Of a stretch of 64,000 bases of DNA, positions 1 through 7,973 are shown piece after piece (the stretch's first letter is position 1; every line of letters begins with the position of its first letter). Where the stretch lies: the NCBI GenBank assembly GCA_029260765.1, contig JAJDCP010000075.1, positions 1 through 64,000 on the forward strand, in the 5' to 3' direction. The position numbers and the translations under genes were made by a program. The notes under the pieces are model-generated. The model did not search any database. It had not been told where the DNA came from and saw only the letters and a program-made list of their open reading frames with translations. This stretch comes from Planctomycetota bacterium. GTDB taxonomy: Bacteria; Planctomycetota; J058; JAJDCP01.

Positions 1-97
1 GCCGGGCCGGGTCCCGCGCCGTTGTCCTTGACCTTGCCCGTCACCGCGGCCGGGGCCGTGCCCGTGGCCGAGGCCCTTCCGTGAGACAGTCTCCCCC

Positions 98-232
98 AGA
101 GCGCCGCTACAGAAGACGGCTTCGATTCCTGCGTACTTCAGCGGTCGCAACGGATAGTGGTCGCCCAAACCCCTCCAGGCCGGTTGCATCGATCCCATGT
201 CAGGAGCTCTCGGAGCTGGTCCCCGTCACTCC
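98..232 (-). repeat. Dispersed repeat, copy A (second copy at 43058-43196)
   Basis: Read on the minus strand, this stretch resembles positions 43058-43196 of the plus strand. The best-matching core is 144-201 (minus) against 43080-43137 (plus), 58 bases each, ungapped, with about 48 matches counted by eye. Shared blocks include GCAACCGGCCTG and CCACTATCCGT, and further along GTCTTCTGT and GCGCTCTG, after an indel of about 11 bases. The copy begins at the 3' end of the pseudopilin gene. Substitutions fall on all codon positions, so it looks like a non-coding mobile or REP-like element, although the minus-strand frame from 198 to the window edge happens to be open. Confidence 0.6.
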
Positions 233-666
233 CAAGGCTCATGCAGCCAGACATCCTCATCAGACCCCTCACCGCCTTCCTGGCCGTCCCGGCCGAGCGT
301 GGCCAGGTTGAACGGAGCGCTGCCGCGCGGGTCGTTGGGGTAGAAGACATACATGCGGTTCCAGGGATCGCGCGGCGGGTCGAGGAGATAGGCTGCCCCC
401 TCGGCGCTCTGCCCCCAGCCGTCGACGCCCGGATCGCGGTGCAGGTCCTCAAGCTCCTCGGGGTACTCGCCCGTGTCGCTCTTGTAGAAAAGGATCGCGT
501 TGCGCATCGACTTGAGGTCGGCCATCGCCTTGCTGCGCTCGGCCTGTGGCCTGGCGCCCGAGACGCTGTAGGCCACGATGCTTGCCAACATACCGATGAT
601 GGCGACCACCACCATCAACTCGACCAGAGAGAAACCCCGTCTTGGGGATACAGGTCTGTTTGTCAT
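226..666 (-). CDS. Type II secretion / type IV pilus-like major pseudopilin (GspG-like)
   Basis: The 146-residue product is a pseudopilin, the subunit that forms the short periplasmic piston of type II secretion systems. It has a textbook prepilin signal: RRG followed by FSLVELMVV, with cleavage expected after Gly11 and the required Glu at +5. A hydrophobic helix follows (about residues 12-36). The C-terminal half carries LLDPPRDPWNRMY, matching the DPWG-x-x-Y calcium-loop region of GspG. The length fits GspG (about 140 residues). The start at 666 is chosen because the prepilin leader begins there; an open extension to 1023 is not protein-like. No other secretion genes adjoin it; a GspC-like protein lies at 13559. 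Which pilin-family machine it serves is uncertain. Confidence 0.88.
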   Translation of the reverse strand: MTNRPVSPRRGFSLVELMVVVAIIGMLASIVAYSVSGARPQAERSKAMADLKSMRNAILFYKSDTGEYPEELEDLHRDPGVDGWGQSAEGAAYLLDPPRDPWNRMYVFYPNDPRGSAPFNLATLGRDGQEGGEGSDEDVWLHEPWE

Positions 667-856
667 GACGCCTCCAGCGTAGGGAATCCACAGGCCGCTG
701 TTGTCGCGGGTAGGGAAGATCGGGAATGGTTGGTGGCGCCTGGAGTGAGACGCTGCAGCGGGCATAAGGTTCAGGCATTCTGGGTGGACGCTGAGGACTT
801 GACTGGTGAGACCATTTCGGCTTTGGTGGGGGAGCACGAGTGGTGAAGAGGCGGAA

Positions 857-2734
857 ATGGAGGAGCAGATTCCGCGCGGCAAGAGCGCAAAGTCCGATCC
901 GATCGCGGACGAGCTCGCTGCCGTCTCCCTCCCTCCCAGCGAGAGGCCCGCAAGCGCGCATCCGATCGCCATGACGCCGCCGGCTTCTGTAGCAAGTCCG
1001 TCGCCCGCCTTCGACCTGGCCATCGATCACTCTTTGGTCGAAGCTCCGCGGGCCCCGCTGCCGGCGGTACCACCCCGCGCCAACGCATGCCAGAGCCGGC
1101 TCGAGCACTCGCTGGCAAGGGATGCCCCGGGGGCGCCCAGCCCGCAGCTCGTGGCTGGGCGCTATCAGGTCGTCGCCTTCTTGGGCAAGGGTGGGATGGG
1201 CAGTGTCCACCGCGCCTGGGACAGCCAGCTCGACCGAGCCGTCGCCCTCAAGCGGGTGACTCCCCCACCGGAGGCCGATGCTGCCAGCTTTGCGACCCGC
1301 TTCCTGGCAGAAGCCCAGGCGCTGGCAGCGATCGAACATCCGCACGTCGTGCGCTTCTTCGACTGCGGCACAGACGCGCAGGGAGCGTTCATCACCATGG
1401 AGCTACTCGAGCGCAACCTCGGCAAGGTCCTGGCTGACGACCCGCTGACGAGCAGCCAGGTCTGCCGGATCGCAGGCCAGATTCTCGCTGCGCTCGCTGC
1501 CGTACATCGTGCCGGATTTGTGCACCGCGACGTCAAACCCTCGAACATCCTGTTCGACGCGCAGGGGCTGGCAAAACTCGGGGACTTCGGGTTGGTGCGG
1601 CAGCGCCAGGGACCTGCGCTGACGATGACCGGCGCCGGCATCGGCACGCAGGCCTACGCAGCTCCGGAGCAGCTACGCGACGCCCGCAAAGTTGACGGGC
1701 GCGCCGACCTCTATGCCCTCGGGGCAACCCTCTACCACTGCCTTGTCGGAGAGCACCCTCGGGTCGTACGTGAGTCGCGGATCCCTGAGCCGTTCCGCGA
1801 GTTTCTGCTCAAGGCTCTCGAGGAGTCCCCCGAGCGTCGCTTTCCCGATGCGCAGGCGATGCACGACGCGCTCGCCGTGGTGGAGCGGGAGCTGCAGGCG
1901 AGCCTCCGGTCGACCACAGGGACCGCGCAGCAGATTCCAGAGACACCCAGCGCTCAGCTCGTGCCGGAAACGTCCACGCAAAAAATCTCGCAGGTTATCC
2001 TGCGTCGCCTGCAGACACTGTTCGACGCGCAGCGCTACAGCACGCTGGTATGGGAGCTCTGCCTCCTTCGAAGCCTGCACAAGCTCCCCAAACATGTCGC
2101 CCGGCGTTGGCTCGAACGCAGCCAGGCCGAGACCCCGCCAGAGATGGCCCCCTGTGAGCGCTGCAGTGCGCAAGCACGACGAGGGCTGATGCACACCGTC
2201 GGGGGACGGCTGAGCTGCGTCGCCTGCATGCAAGCGCTGGTCAAGCGTGTCCCCAAGGCCTATCGCCGCGCCGAGCCCTTCCTGTTGCGGCTGATCGACG
2301 CAGCGAACACCCCTGGCGGCGAGGGCCAACTGCACTACGAGGCTCGCATGCTGGGCGCGTTGCACCCACACTTCCGCCGAGCCGCCAACGACTTGGCATC
2401 TCAGGCCGCGGCGCGGGCGCACGGGGAACTGAAAAGCTGCGAGGAATGCCACACGCAGGTGTTCGAAAACTCGCTGACGACGGTGCAGTACAAGCTGCGC
2501 TGCATGCCCTGCCAGACGCGGGCCGTGGAGGCCGGCGACTGGGTTTTTGAGCCCGCGCCCCTGCTCAGCCACGCTGACGACGAGCCCCGGCTGCGGCCGA
2601 GACCTCCGTGGGCAGCTCCCATGGCCCTTCTGCTCGGAACGACGGGAGCCATTGCGGCGTTTCTTGGCGCCAGTGCCCCGATCCCTGTGATTCTTGTGGT
2701 AGGGGCCATCTACCTGTGGACGAGACGAGACTGA
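857..2734 (+). CDS. Membrane-anchored Ser/Thr protein kinase with two zinc-ribbon motifs
   Basis: The 625-residue product is a Hanks-type Ser/Thr kinase. The kinase domain spans about residues 102-365, with a glycine loop (LGKGGMGSV), the ATP lysine in VALKRV, catalytic HRDVKPSN (about 222), DFG (about 242) and an APE motif. About 100 Pro/Ala-rich residues precede it. After the kinase come two Cys4 clusters, each CxxC...CxxC, near residues 432-455 and 527-550, both resembling treble-clef or ribbon zinc sites. A C-terminal hydrophobic segment (about 588-620) should anchor it in the membrane with the kinase in the cytoplasm. The ATG at 857 is preferred over the GTG at 806 because GAAGAGG lies just upstream. 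The gene diverges from the pseudopilin gene. Substrates are unknown. Confidence 0.9.
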   Translation: MEEQIPRGKSAKSDPIADELAAVSLPPSERPASAHPIAMTPPASVASPSPAFDLAIDHSLVEAPRAPLPAVPPRANACQSRLEHSLARDAPGAPSPQLVAGRYQVVAFLGKGGMGSVHRAWDSQLDRAVALKRVTPPPEADAASFATRFLAEAQALAAIEHPHVVRFFDCGTDAQGAFITMELLERNLGKVLADDPLTSSQVCRIAGQILAALAAVHRAGFVHRDVKPSNILFDAQGLAKLGDFGLVRQRQGPALTMTGAGIGTQAYAAPEQLRDARKVDGRADLYALGATLYHCLVGEHPRVVRESRIPEPFREFLLKALEESPERRFPDAQAMHDALAVVERELQASLRSTTGTAQQIPETPSAQLVPETSTQKISQVILRRLQTLFDAQRYSTLVWELCLLRSLHKLPKHVARRWLERSQAETPPEMAPCERCSAQARRGLMHTVGGRLSCVACMQALVKRVPKAYRRAEPFLLRLIDAANTPGGEGQLHYEARMLGALHPHFRRAANDLASQAAARAHGELKSCEECHTQVFENSLTTVQYKLRCMPCQTRAVEAGDWVFEPAPLLSHADDEPRLRPRPPWAAPMALLLGTTGAIAAFLGASAPIPVILVVGAIYLWTRRD

Positions 2735-2824
2735 GCAGATGGGCTGTCGAGAGGAGGCCTTCCCCGAAGATTGACGCGCGCCCCAGCGTCTGGTCGAATC
2801 GGGTCAGCCCCCACGGGAGACACC

Positions 2825-3349
2825 ATGATCGAGTCGTACCTGCAGTACAAGCCCGAGATCGACCCCAGCGCCTACCTCCACAAGGCCTGCACCATCATCG
2901 GTCGGGTCAAGGTCGAGGCCGAAGTCTCCATCTGGCCCGGCGCCGTGTTGCGCGGCGATGATGGCCCGATCTTGATCCGTAAGCAGAGCAACATCCAGGA
3001 TGGCACTGTCGTCCATCTCACCCACGACTTCAGCGGCGTGGATGTCGGCGAACGCGTGACCGTCGGCCACAACGCCTGCCTGCACGGCTGCCGGATCGGC
3101 AATGAGACCATCGTCGGCATGGGTTCGATCCTGATGGACAACTGCGAGATCGGCAGCCATGTGATCATCGGCGCGGGCACGGTGATCCCGATGCGCAAGA
3201 AGGTCCCCGACGGTGTGCTTATCTTTGGCAACCCGTTCAAGATCGTGCGCGACCTGACCGACAAAGACCTGCGCATGATCGAGTACTCCTGGAAGTGGTA
3301 CGTCGAGCAGGGCCGCACCTATGCCGAGCGCGACGGACGGGAGACCTGA
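2825..3349 (+). CDS. Gamma-class carbonic anhydrase-like hexapeptide-repeat protein
   Basis: The 174-residue left-handed beta-helix protein belongs to the gamma-carbonic anhydrase (CaiE/YrdA/PaaY) family, whose active members hydrate CO2 at a trimer-interface metal site. The three expected histidines are visible: one in VVHLTHD and two in TVGHNACLHGC. The isoleucine/valine hexapeptide rhythm runs from about residue 25 to 140. The ATG at 2825 has GGGAGA six bases upstream, whereas the open extension to 2771 does not look coding. The DUF692 gene starts four bases after the stop, so the two are probably co-transcribed. Many family members have no measured anhydrase activity, so the exact reaction is not certain. 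Confidence 0.92.
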   Translation: MIESYLQYKPEIDPSAYLHKACTIIGRVKVEAEVSIWPGAVLRGDDGPILIRKQSNIQDGTVVHLTHDFSGVDVGERVTVGHNACLHGCRIGNETIVGMGSILMDNCEIGSHVIIGAGTVIPMRKKVPDGVLIFGNPFKIVRDLTDKDLRMIEYSWKWYVEQGRTYAERDGRET

Positions 3350-3353
3350 AGCG

Positions 3354-4217
3354 ATGGCCTTCGCCGAGCGGCTGGCCGGGCTCCCACGGCTCGGCCTGGG
3401 AGTCAGCACAGAATACGGCGCGATGTCGGGCCCGGGCAGTCTGGACGCGCTGCGCTTGCGGGCCGCGCATCCCGAGCTGGCCGGCTTTCTTGAGATCGGT
3501 GTCGAGACCGCCAAGGGCCTGGACGCATCCGCCCGCCAGTGGTTGGCCTCCGGACTTCCCACCACCTACCACTTCCTCGACATCAACCTCGATGAGGAAG
3601 AAGACTTCGACGCTGCCTGGCTTGCGCAGGTGCGCCAACTGGCCGCCGAGATCCAGCCCGCCTGGCTGTGTGGAGACGCGGGGCTTTGGCATTTCGGCCG
3701 CCGCGAGCGCGGCCACATGCTGCTGCTGCCGCCGATCCTGACGGACGAGGCGGCGCGGGCGATGGCTCGTGGGATCGTGCGGCTGCGCGAGGAGACGGGC
3801 TTCGAGGTTTTGCCGGAGAATCCGCCGGGAACAGTCTTCCTCGGCGACCTGCACCTGCTCGAGTTCTTCGCTCTGGTGTGCGAGCTGGCCGACACCGGCA
3901 TGCTGCTCGACTGCGCCCACCTGGGCATCTACCAGAGCATGGCCGGGCATGAGCCGCTGACCGGGCTGGCCGATTTCCCCTGCGAGCGGATCGTCGAGAT
4001 GCACGTCGCGGGCGGCGAAGTGCGCGAGCATGCGGGCTTCCGTTACTTCGAAGACAGCCATACGACGGCGGTGTTGCCTGAGACCTGGCAGATCTTCGAG
4101 GCGGCCGCGGCGCGCAGCCCCGAGCTGCGCGCGTGTGTCTTTGAGTGCGAGCGCAATCCGCTGGAGGCGTGCGTGCCGGGTCTGCGGCGGCTGGCGCAGG
4201 TGACGCAGCGAGGCTAA
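3354..4217 (+). CDS. DUF692 / MNIO family multinuclear iron oxidase
   Basis: The 287-residue TIM-barrel protein is of the DUF692 family, now called multinuclear non-heme iron-dependent oxidases (MNIO). Characterised members (MbnB, TglH, ChrH, bufferin enzymes) modify cysteine or other residues of ribosomally made peptides. Family hallmarks are LGLGVSTEYG near the N-terminus, a Glu-Asn pair in PENPPG, an Asp/His in LDCAHLGIY, EMHVAGG and a C-terminal ECERNP. The start at 3354 lies four bases after the carbonic anhydrase stop; an in-frame start at 3321 would overlap that gene. No short precursor or typical partner (DUF2063/HvfC-like) adjoins it. The protein of unknown family at 8538 is a speculative partner. 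The peptide substrate cannot be identified from this window. Confidence 0.88.
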   Translation: MAFAERLAGLPRLGLGVSTEYGAMSGPGSLDALRLRAAHPELAGFLEIGVETAKGLDASARQWLASGLPTTYHFLDINLDEEEDFDAAWLAQVRQLAAEIQPAWLCGDAGLWHFGRRERGHMLLLPPILTDEAARAMARGIVRLREETGFEVLPENPPGTVFLGDLHLLEFFALVCELADTGMLLDCAHLGIYQSMAGHEPLTGLADFPCERIVEMHVAGGEVREHAGFRYFEDSHTTAVLPETWQIFEAAAARSPELRACVFECERNPLEACVPGLRRLAQVTQRG

Positions 4218-4320
4218 CGCACGTCGAGCACCAGCGTCTCGCCCGCCACAAACTCGACGCGGCCCTACGCAACGCCAGCCAGGCTGAGCTGGTAACCCCA
4301 CGGCAGCCCGGCTCCACAGC
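4214..4320 (-). pseudogene. Possible decayed 3' end of a gene
   Basis: On the minus strand, immediately downstream of the FHA-kinase stop, one frame reads GLPWGYQLSLAGVA, then a stop at 4265-4267, then GRVEFVAGETLVLDVR and a second stop at 4214-4216. The second segment looks like the last beta-strands of a carboxypeptidase-regulatory or similar extracellular domain. No start or upstream body remains. It could also be chance, as GC-rich DNA gives open frames easily. Confidence 0.2.
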
Positions 4321-4336
4321 GGGATCAGCGGCCCTG

Positions 4337-6421
4337 CTACCAGAAGACCCACAACAAGGACAGAAGCAAGAGCGCGCTCCCGCTTGTCACCAACACCAGG
4401 ACCAGGGTGCGCTGGACCGAAGGCAGCACCACCTGGCCCTGCTCGGCGAGCTTCAGGCGTCGCTTCACCTGCGAGTAGCGGCCGCTCTCGTCGAAGCGGA
4501 CCGGTTCGACCGCGGGCCCCTGGGGATGATCGTCCAGCCGGCCCGCACTGGCCAGGCGCTCGGTCAGGCGATCCAGTGCGGCCACAATCCGCCGCGGATG
4601 GCTTGGGCGCAGCTCCGGACGCTTGGCCAGGAGCTGGCCGAGGAGGCTTTCGAAGCCCGCGTCCACGTTGGACCGCACTGCACGGATGCTGCGCACCGGA
4701 GCGCTGCGGTGCATCTCGAGAGCATGGGCGGCGACCTTGGGCGCGAAGGGCAGGGCCCCCGCCAGCATGCGGTACAGGACCACGCCCAGCGAGTACAGGT
4801 CGCTTCTCCCGTCCACAGGCTGCCCCCACGCTTGCTCGGGGCTGATGTACTCCGGGGTCCCGAGCACCATCTGTGAGCCGGTGCCGGCCCCGTCCTCCTT
4901 GACGTCGAAGCACTTGGACAACCCGAAATCCAGCACCTTGGCCCGGCCCTCGGTGTCGATGATGATGTTGGCCGGCTTGATGTCGCGGTGCACGATGCCC
5001 CGGTCCGCGGCCAGAGCCAGGGCATCGCTCACGTGGCGGGAGATGGCCACGATCTGCCGAAAGCTGAGGACTTCGGTCCGCAGGAGCTCGTCAAGCGTGC
5101 GGCCGTCGACGAACTCCATCGCGTAGTAGGGCCGCTCGGAATTCTCGTCGATCCCGACGGTGTACACCTGCACGATATTTGGATGAGCCAGGGAGGCTGC
5201 GTTGCGGGCCTCGCCCAGGAAGCGCATGGTGAAGTCGGCATCGTTGTACAGCGCGGAGTCGAGGATCTTGACCGCGACTGTGCGCTGTAGCGACAGCTGC
5301 CGGGCACGGAAGACCCTGCCCATCGCGCCTTTCCCGATCTCTTCCTCGAGCGCGAAGTCCCCGAGGATCTCCAGAAAGCCCTCGCCGTAGGCAGCGTGCT
5401 CCGAGGTCTGCGAAGCGAGCGCCGGGGCCTTGCCCTCGAGCAGCTCCCGGACCCTGGCAAGCAAGACCTCGCGGGTTGCCGGCTTGCGCAGGACCTTGCG
5501 CGGCTTGCCAGCGACCAAGGTCTGGGAACGGGTACCGGAGCTGGACAGGAGGAAGGGCATCCCGAGGCCTTTCTTGCGGGCGTAGTCGAGGACCTCGCTG
5601 CCACCGATGTCGGCGAGACGCAGGTCGCAGATCACCAGCTGGAAGCCCCCGCGCGAGACCTGGACCAGACCGTCGATCCCGCAGTCCGCCGTCGCGACCT
5701 CGAAGCCGGCTCCCGCCAGGATCTGACGGCTCCAGTGGCGGAACAAGCGATCGCCGTCGATCACCAGGACCCGAGGCTTGTCCGCCTTCTCCAACACGGA
5801 GCTCGGAGGCTCGAATTGCCCCGTCTCCAGGTGTGGCTCCTCGAGCACACCGGTCAACGCGCCCGACGGCAGCAGAGCGGCGGAGGCGGGAGCCGGCTCC
5901 GCGCCGAAGACGTCTGCAGCTTCCCAGGCAGACTGGACCTTGGGCACGGACCTGTTCAGCCGGGCGCTGAAGCTCTTGAGCCGTTCCTGGAAATCCTCCC
6001 GTACAAAGAGGTCTTCCGCCTTCAACGGCAGAAGCGGGTCCGTTTCGTTCACCCGCCGGCGCGGGTTGAAGTGCGAGGAATGGGGCGGAGGCTTGCGCGA
6101 ATGCCGTGTCGGGCCCGAGCTCGCAGCCCCTTCGGCCACCTGCGCGCGGACCTTGGCGAAGCAGACCTCGGCCCCGGGCCGCAGGCGCACCCAGACCTGG
6201 CCGATGAGCCGCCCTTCGACCAGTGTGCCGTTGGTGCTCCCGGTGTCGGCGATCCACAGCTTTCCTTTCTTGTTCTCGATGCGGGCGTGATTCCACGACA
6301 CGCCGGGATCCATCAGCGCACACTCGGCCTCGGGATTGCGCCCGACCCGCAGACCCGTGTCCAGCGCGCACTCCCGTCCACTGTCCAATCCGCTGAGGAT
6401 CCTGAGGAACACGCTGGGCAT
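4337..6421 (-). CDS. FHA - receiver - Ser/Thr kinase fusion protein
   Basis: The 694-residue protein joins three signalling modules. An FHA phosphothreonine-binding domain (about residues 20-92) shows GLRVGRNPE, the SxNHARI core and DTGSTNGT. A receiver domain (about 214-325) keeps all key residues: an acidic pair in VIDGD, phospho-acceptor Asp in ICDLRL, Ser in LLSSSG and Lys in LRKPAT. A PknB-type kinase (about 354-615) has GKGAMGRVF, VAVKIL, HRDIKPAN and DFG. A C-terminal hydrophobic helix (about 668-690) anchors it. The ATG at 6421 has GAGG at good spacing; the longer frame to 6715 has no protein character. The layout suggests a two-component phospho-signal gating Thr phosphorylation, which is inference. 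The gene ends just short of the convergent DUF692 gene. Confidence 0.93.
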   Translation of the reverse strand: MPSVFLRILSGLDSGRECALDTGLRVGRNPEAECALMDPGVSWNHARIENKKGKLWIADTGSTNGTLVEGRLIGQVWVRLRPGAEVCFAKVRAQVAEGAASSGPTRHSRKPPPHSSHFNPRRRVNETDPLLPLKAEDLFVREDFQERLKSFSARLNRSVPKVQSAWEAADVFGAEPAPASAALLPSGALTGVLEEPHLETGQFEPPSSVLEKADKPRVLVIDGDRLFRHWSRQILAGAGFEVATADCGIDGLVQVSRGGFQLVICDLRLADIGGSEVLDYARKKGLGMPFLLSSSGTRSQTLVAGKPRKVLRKPATREVLLARVRELLEGKAPALASQTSEHAAYGEGFLEILGDFALEEEIGKGAMGRVFRARQLSLQRTVAVKILDSALYNDADFTMRFLGEARNAASLAHPNIVQVYTVGIDENSERPYYAMEFVDGRTLDELLRTEVLSFRQIVAISRHVSDALALAADRGIVHRDIKPANIIIDTEGRAKVLDFGLSKCFDVKEDGAGTGSQMVLGTPEYISPEQAWGQPVDGRSDLYSLGVVLYRMLAGALPFAPKVAAHALEMHRSAPVRSIRAVRSNVDAGFESLLGQLLAKRPELRPSHPRRIVAALDRLTERLASAGRLDDHPQGPAVEPVRFDESGRYSQVKRRLKLAEQGQVVLPSVQRTLVLVLVTSGSALLLLSLLWVFW

Positions 6422-6830
6422 GATTGCCTCGCTGGTGAGCCCGGGAGGCGTCCCGTTCGCCCCAAGGCTATGCAGATTGCAACAACTGTGAAGGTTTGGT
6501 CCAGTATAGCCAGCATCCGGCGCGGTCGCACGATGGATCGGTCTGCGACGAGCCTCATCCACCCAGAGCGGCTCTTCGGGCGCCAGACGACGCAGCACCA
6601 CCTGCTGCGAGCTGCCGCGAGGCCTGGCGCAGAGCAAAGAGCCCAAGTCCACGTTTGAGCAGCCGCTCAGGACCACCGCAGGCGCACGCGGCACCGAACA
6701 CGCAACACCGAGCACAGCAGTCTTGACGCAGCGGGCAAGAATTCTGCCAGGCCCCGCCCAATCGCGCGATGACGAGCACGATGGCGCTCAGAATACAGGC
6801 TGCTATAACACCCGCCGGCCACTGCCCTGC
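6422..6830. other. Intergenic region upstream of the FHA-kinase gene
   Basis: About 400 bases without a convincing gene. A TATACT box on the minus strand (AGTATA at 6503-6508 on the plus strand) lies about 80 bases upstream of the FHA-kinase start, but no good -35 box accompanies it. The minus strand also holds the read-through part of the interrupted small membrane frame described at 6735-6908. Confidence 0.4.
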
Positions 6831-6908
6831 TCAGCCGAAGCTGGAGATCAAGTCCGCGGCCACGCCGAACCAACCCAGCGCCAGGAAAAGCACGGTGCGC
6901 CGCAGCAT
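6735..6908 (-). pseudogene. Small two-helix membrane protein frame interrupted by an in-frame TGA
   Basis: From the ATG at 6908 the minus strand encodes MLRRTVLFLALGWFGVAADL and a few more residues, then hits TGA at 6831-6833 (25 codons). The same frame stays open past the stop and immediately reads a second hydrophobic helix (AGVIAACILSAIVLVIARLG). With Trp at the stop position the product would be a natural-looking hairpin membrane protein of about 55 residues. One substitution (TGG to TGA) would explain it. The ATG lies 57 bases downstream of the zinc-ribbon membrane protein gene on the same strand. The 3' end given is where the hydrophobic, protein-like part stops. Confidence 0.3.
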
Positions 6909-6965
6909 CACCGCAGCAGCCAACACGGACCGCGCTTCCCAAGCCGGGTCTCTGGCGTCGCCCGC

Positions 6966-7718
6966 TCAAGCCTCGGCGGCGTGCAGCCCATTGCTCTCGC
7001 AATACTGTTGGCAGAAACCATGGGCGCGCGTGAGGAGGAAGAGCTCCTTCCCCTCCTTGTCCTTCTTCTTGACGCTGGCCCCGTCTTGATGCGCGTCGCA
7101 ATGGGGAATCTGCAGCGAATGCGACTTACGGAAGCTGGTGATCGGCACGGCCGCGCCCAGCGCGAGGGAGGCTCCGATAGTAAACAACGCATTGAGATCA
7201 TCGCGCTTGACACTCCAGCTCACATGGACAAGCCGCGTGGCGGGCTTGCAGCAGGCGGCGCAAACCAGCGGCAGGGTGACCCCCTCCTTCAGGGGCGCAG
7301 AGAAGCGGGGAGTTGGATGCACGTCGTCGTCTCCGCACAGCCGCAGCGCCTTCTTCTCGATATCGACGACGCAGTACCGTCCGCAACCATGACAGAGGTG
7401 CAGGCCAGGGAGCGACGGATCGACGCTGCTGATGGTGTTCTGGCACGACGGGCACTTCGCCTCTCCGAACTTGAAGAAGCTCCCAACGAACAGAAACAGA
7501 CCGAGCAGACCGGCCAGGATGGCTGCGCAGCCGTTCCAGAGGTAGAACAAGGCAACGGCCAGCAACAAACAGAACAACCCGACCCCCAGGAAGAGGTTCC
7601 TGACATCGCGAGAACCTTCGGCTTCTGTGTCGATGGCCGAAGCAGGGACAGCTGCATCGTCCCCTGGCGGCTCTCTCTCAAGCGGGGGAAGATCAGGTGG
7701 TCGCGGGTCATGACTCAT
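6966..7718 (-). CDS. Two-helix membrane protein with zinc-ribbon cysteines, unknown function
   Basis: The 250-residue protein is not a family I can name. Residues 1-40 are acidic and proline-rich. Two adjacent transmembrane helices (about 42-61 and 65-83) are followed by a CPSC...CHGC cluster (Cys 89, 92, 109, 112) typical of a structural zinc ribbon. Another Cys-rich patch, CAACC, lies near 153-157, and a weaker hydrophobic stretch near 175-193. The start at 7718 has GGAG eight bases upstream; the open extension to 7856 is not protein-like. The zinc-ribbon protein gene at 7974 is upstream on the same strand, so both may share a transcript. A membrane-tethered binding role is a guess. Confidence 0.75.
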   Translation of the reverse strand: MSHDPRPPDLPPLEREPPGDDAAVPASAIDTEAEGSRDVRNLFLGVGLFCLLLAVALFYLWNGCAAILAGLLGLFLFVGSFFKFGEAKCPSCQNTISSVDPSLPGLHLCHGCGRYCVVDIEKKALRLCGDDDVHPTPRFSAPLKEGVTLPLVCAACCKPATRLVHVSWSVKRDDLNALFTIGASLALGAAVPITSFRKSHSLQIPHCDAHQDGASVKKKDKEGKELFLLTRAHGFCQQYCESNGLHAAEA

Positions 7719-7973
7719 GCAGTGATCTCCAGAGTGGCGCGCAGATCCTCGATGCCTGCTTTGCCGCGTTGGACGCAACCCGCACCAGCGGGGGCAGCGA
7801 CGATCTGTGCACACGTCGGAACCAAACGTTCGGAAGAACTTCCTGAAGCGCTCCACGCGGTGGCCTGCGTCCTGTTCGTGCTCGTGCCGATGGAGGGCGA
7901 CACGGGGTACCGGACGGCCATGAATCTGCTCTCCAACACGCAGGTCGGAGTCGGTCGTCTGGCCGACGCCCGC

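Noticed and set aside
110..135. TTCGATTCC block resembling a tRNA T-arm
   Set aside because: No acceptor, D-arm or anticodon arm can be folded around it.
1..198. Open minus-strand frame from an ATG at 198 to the window edge, reading MGSMQPAWRGLGDHYP and then Gly/Gln-rich sequence
   Set aside because: It coincides with copy A of the dispersed repeat, whose substitutions relative to copy B are not codon-like and whose copy B has stops in the same frame. The distal part is low-complexity.
3237..4913. Long minus-strand open frame of 558 codons
   Set aside because: It lies antisense to the DUF692 gene and across the FHA-kinase gene in another frame; the Arg/Pro/Gly-rich translation is typical of GC-rich shadow frames.
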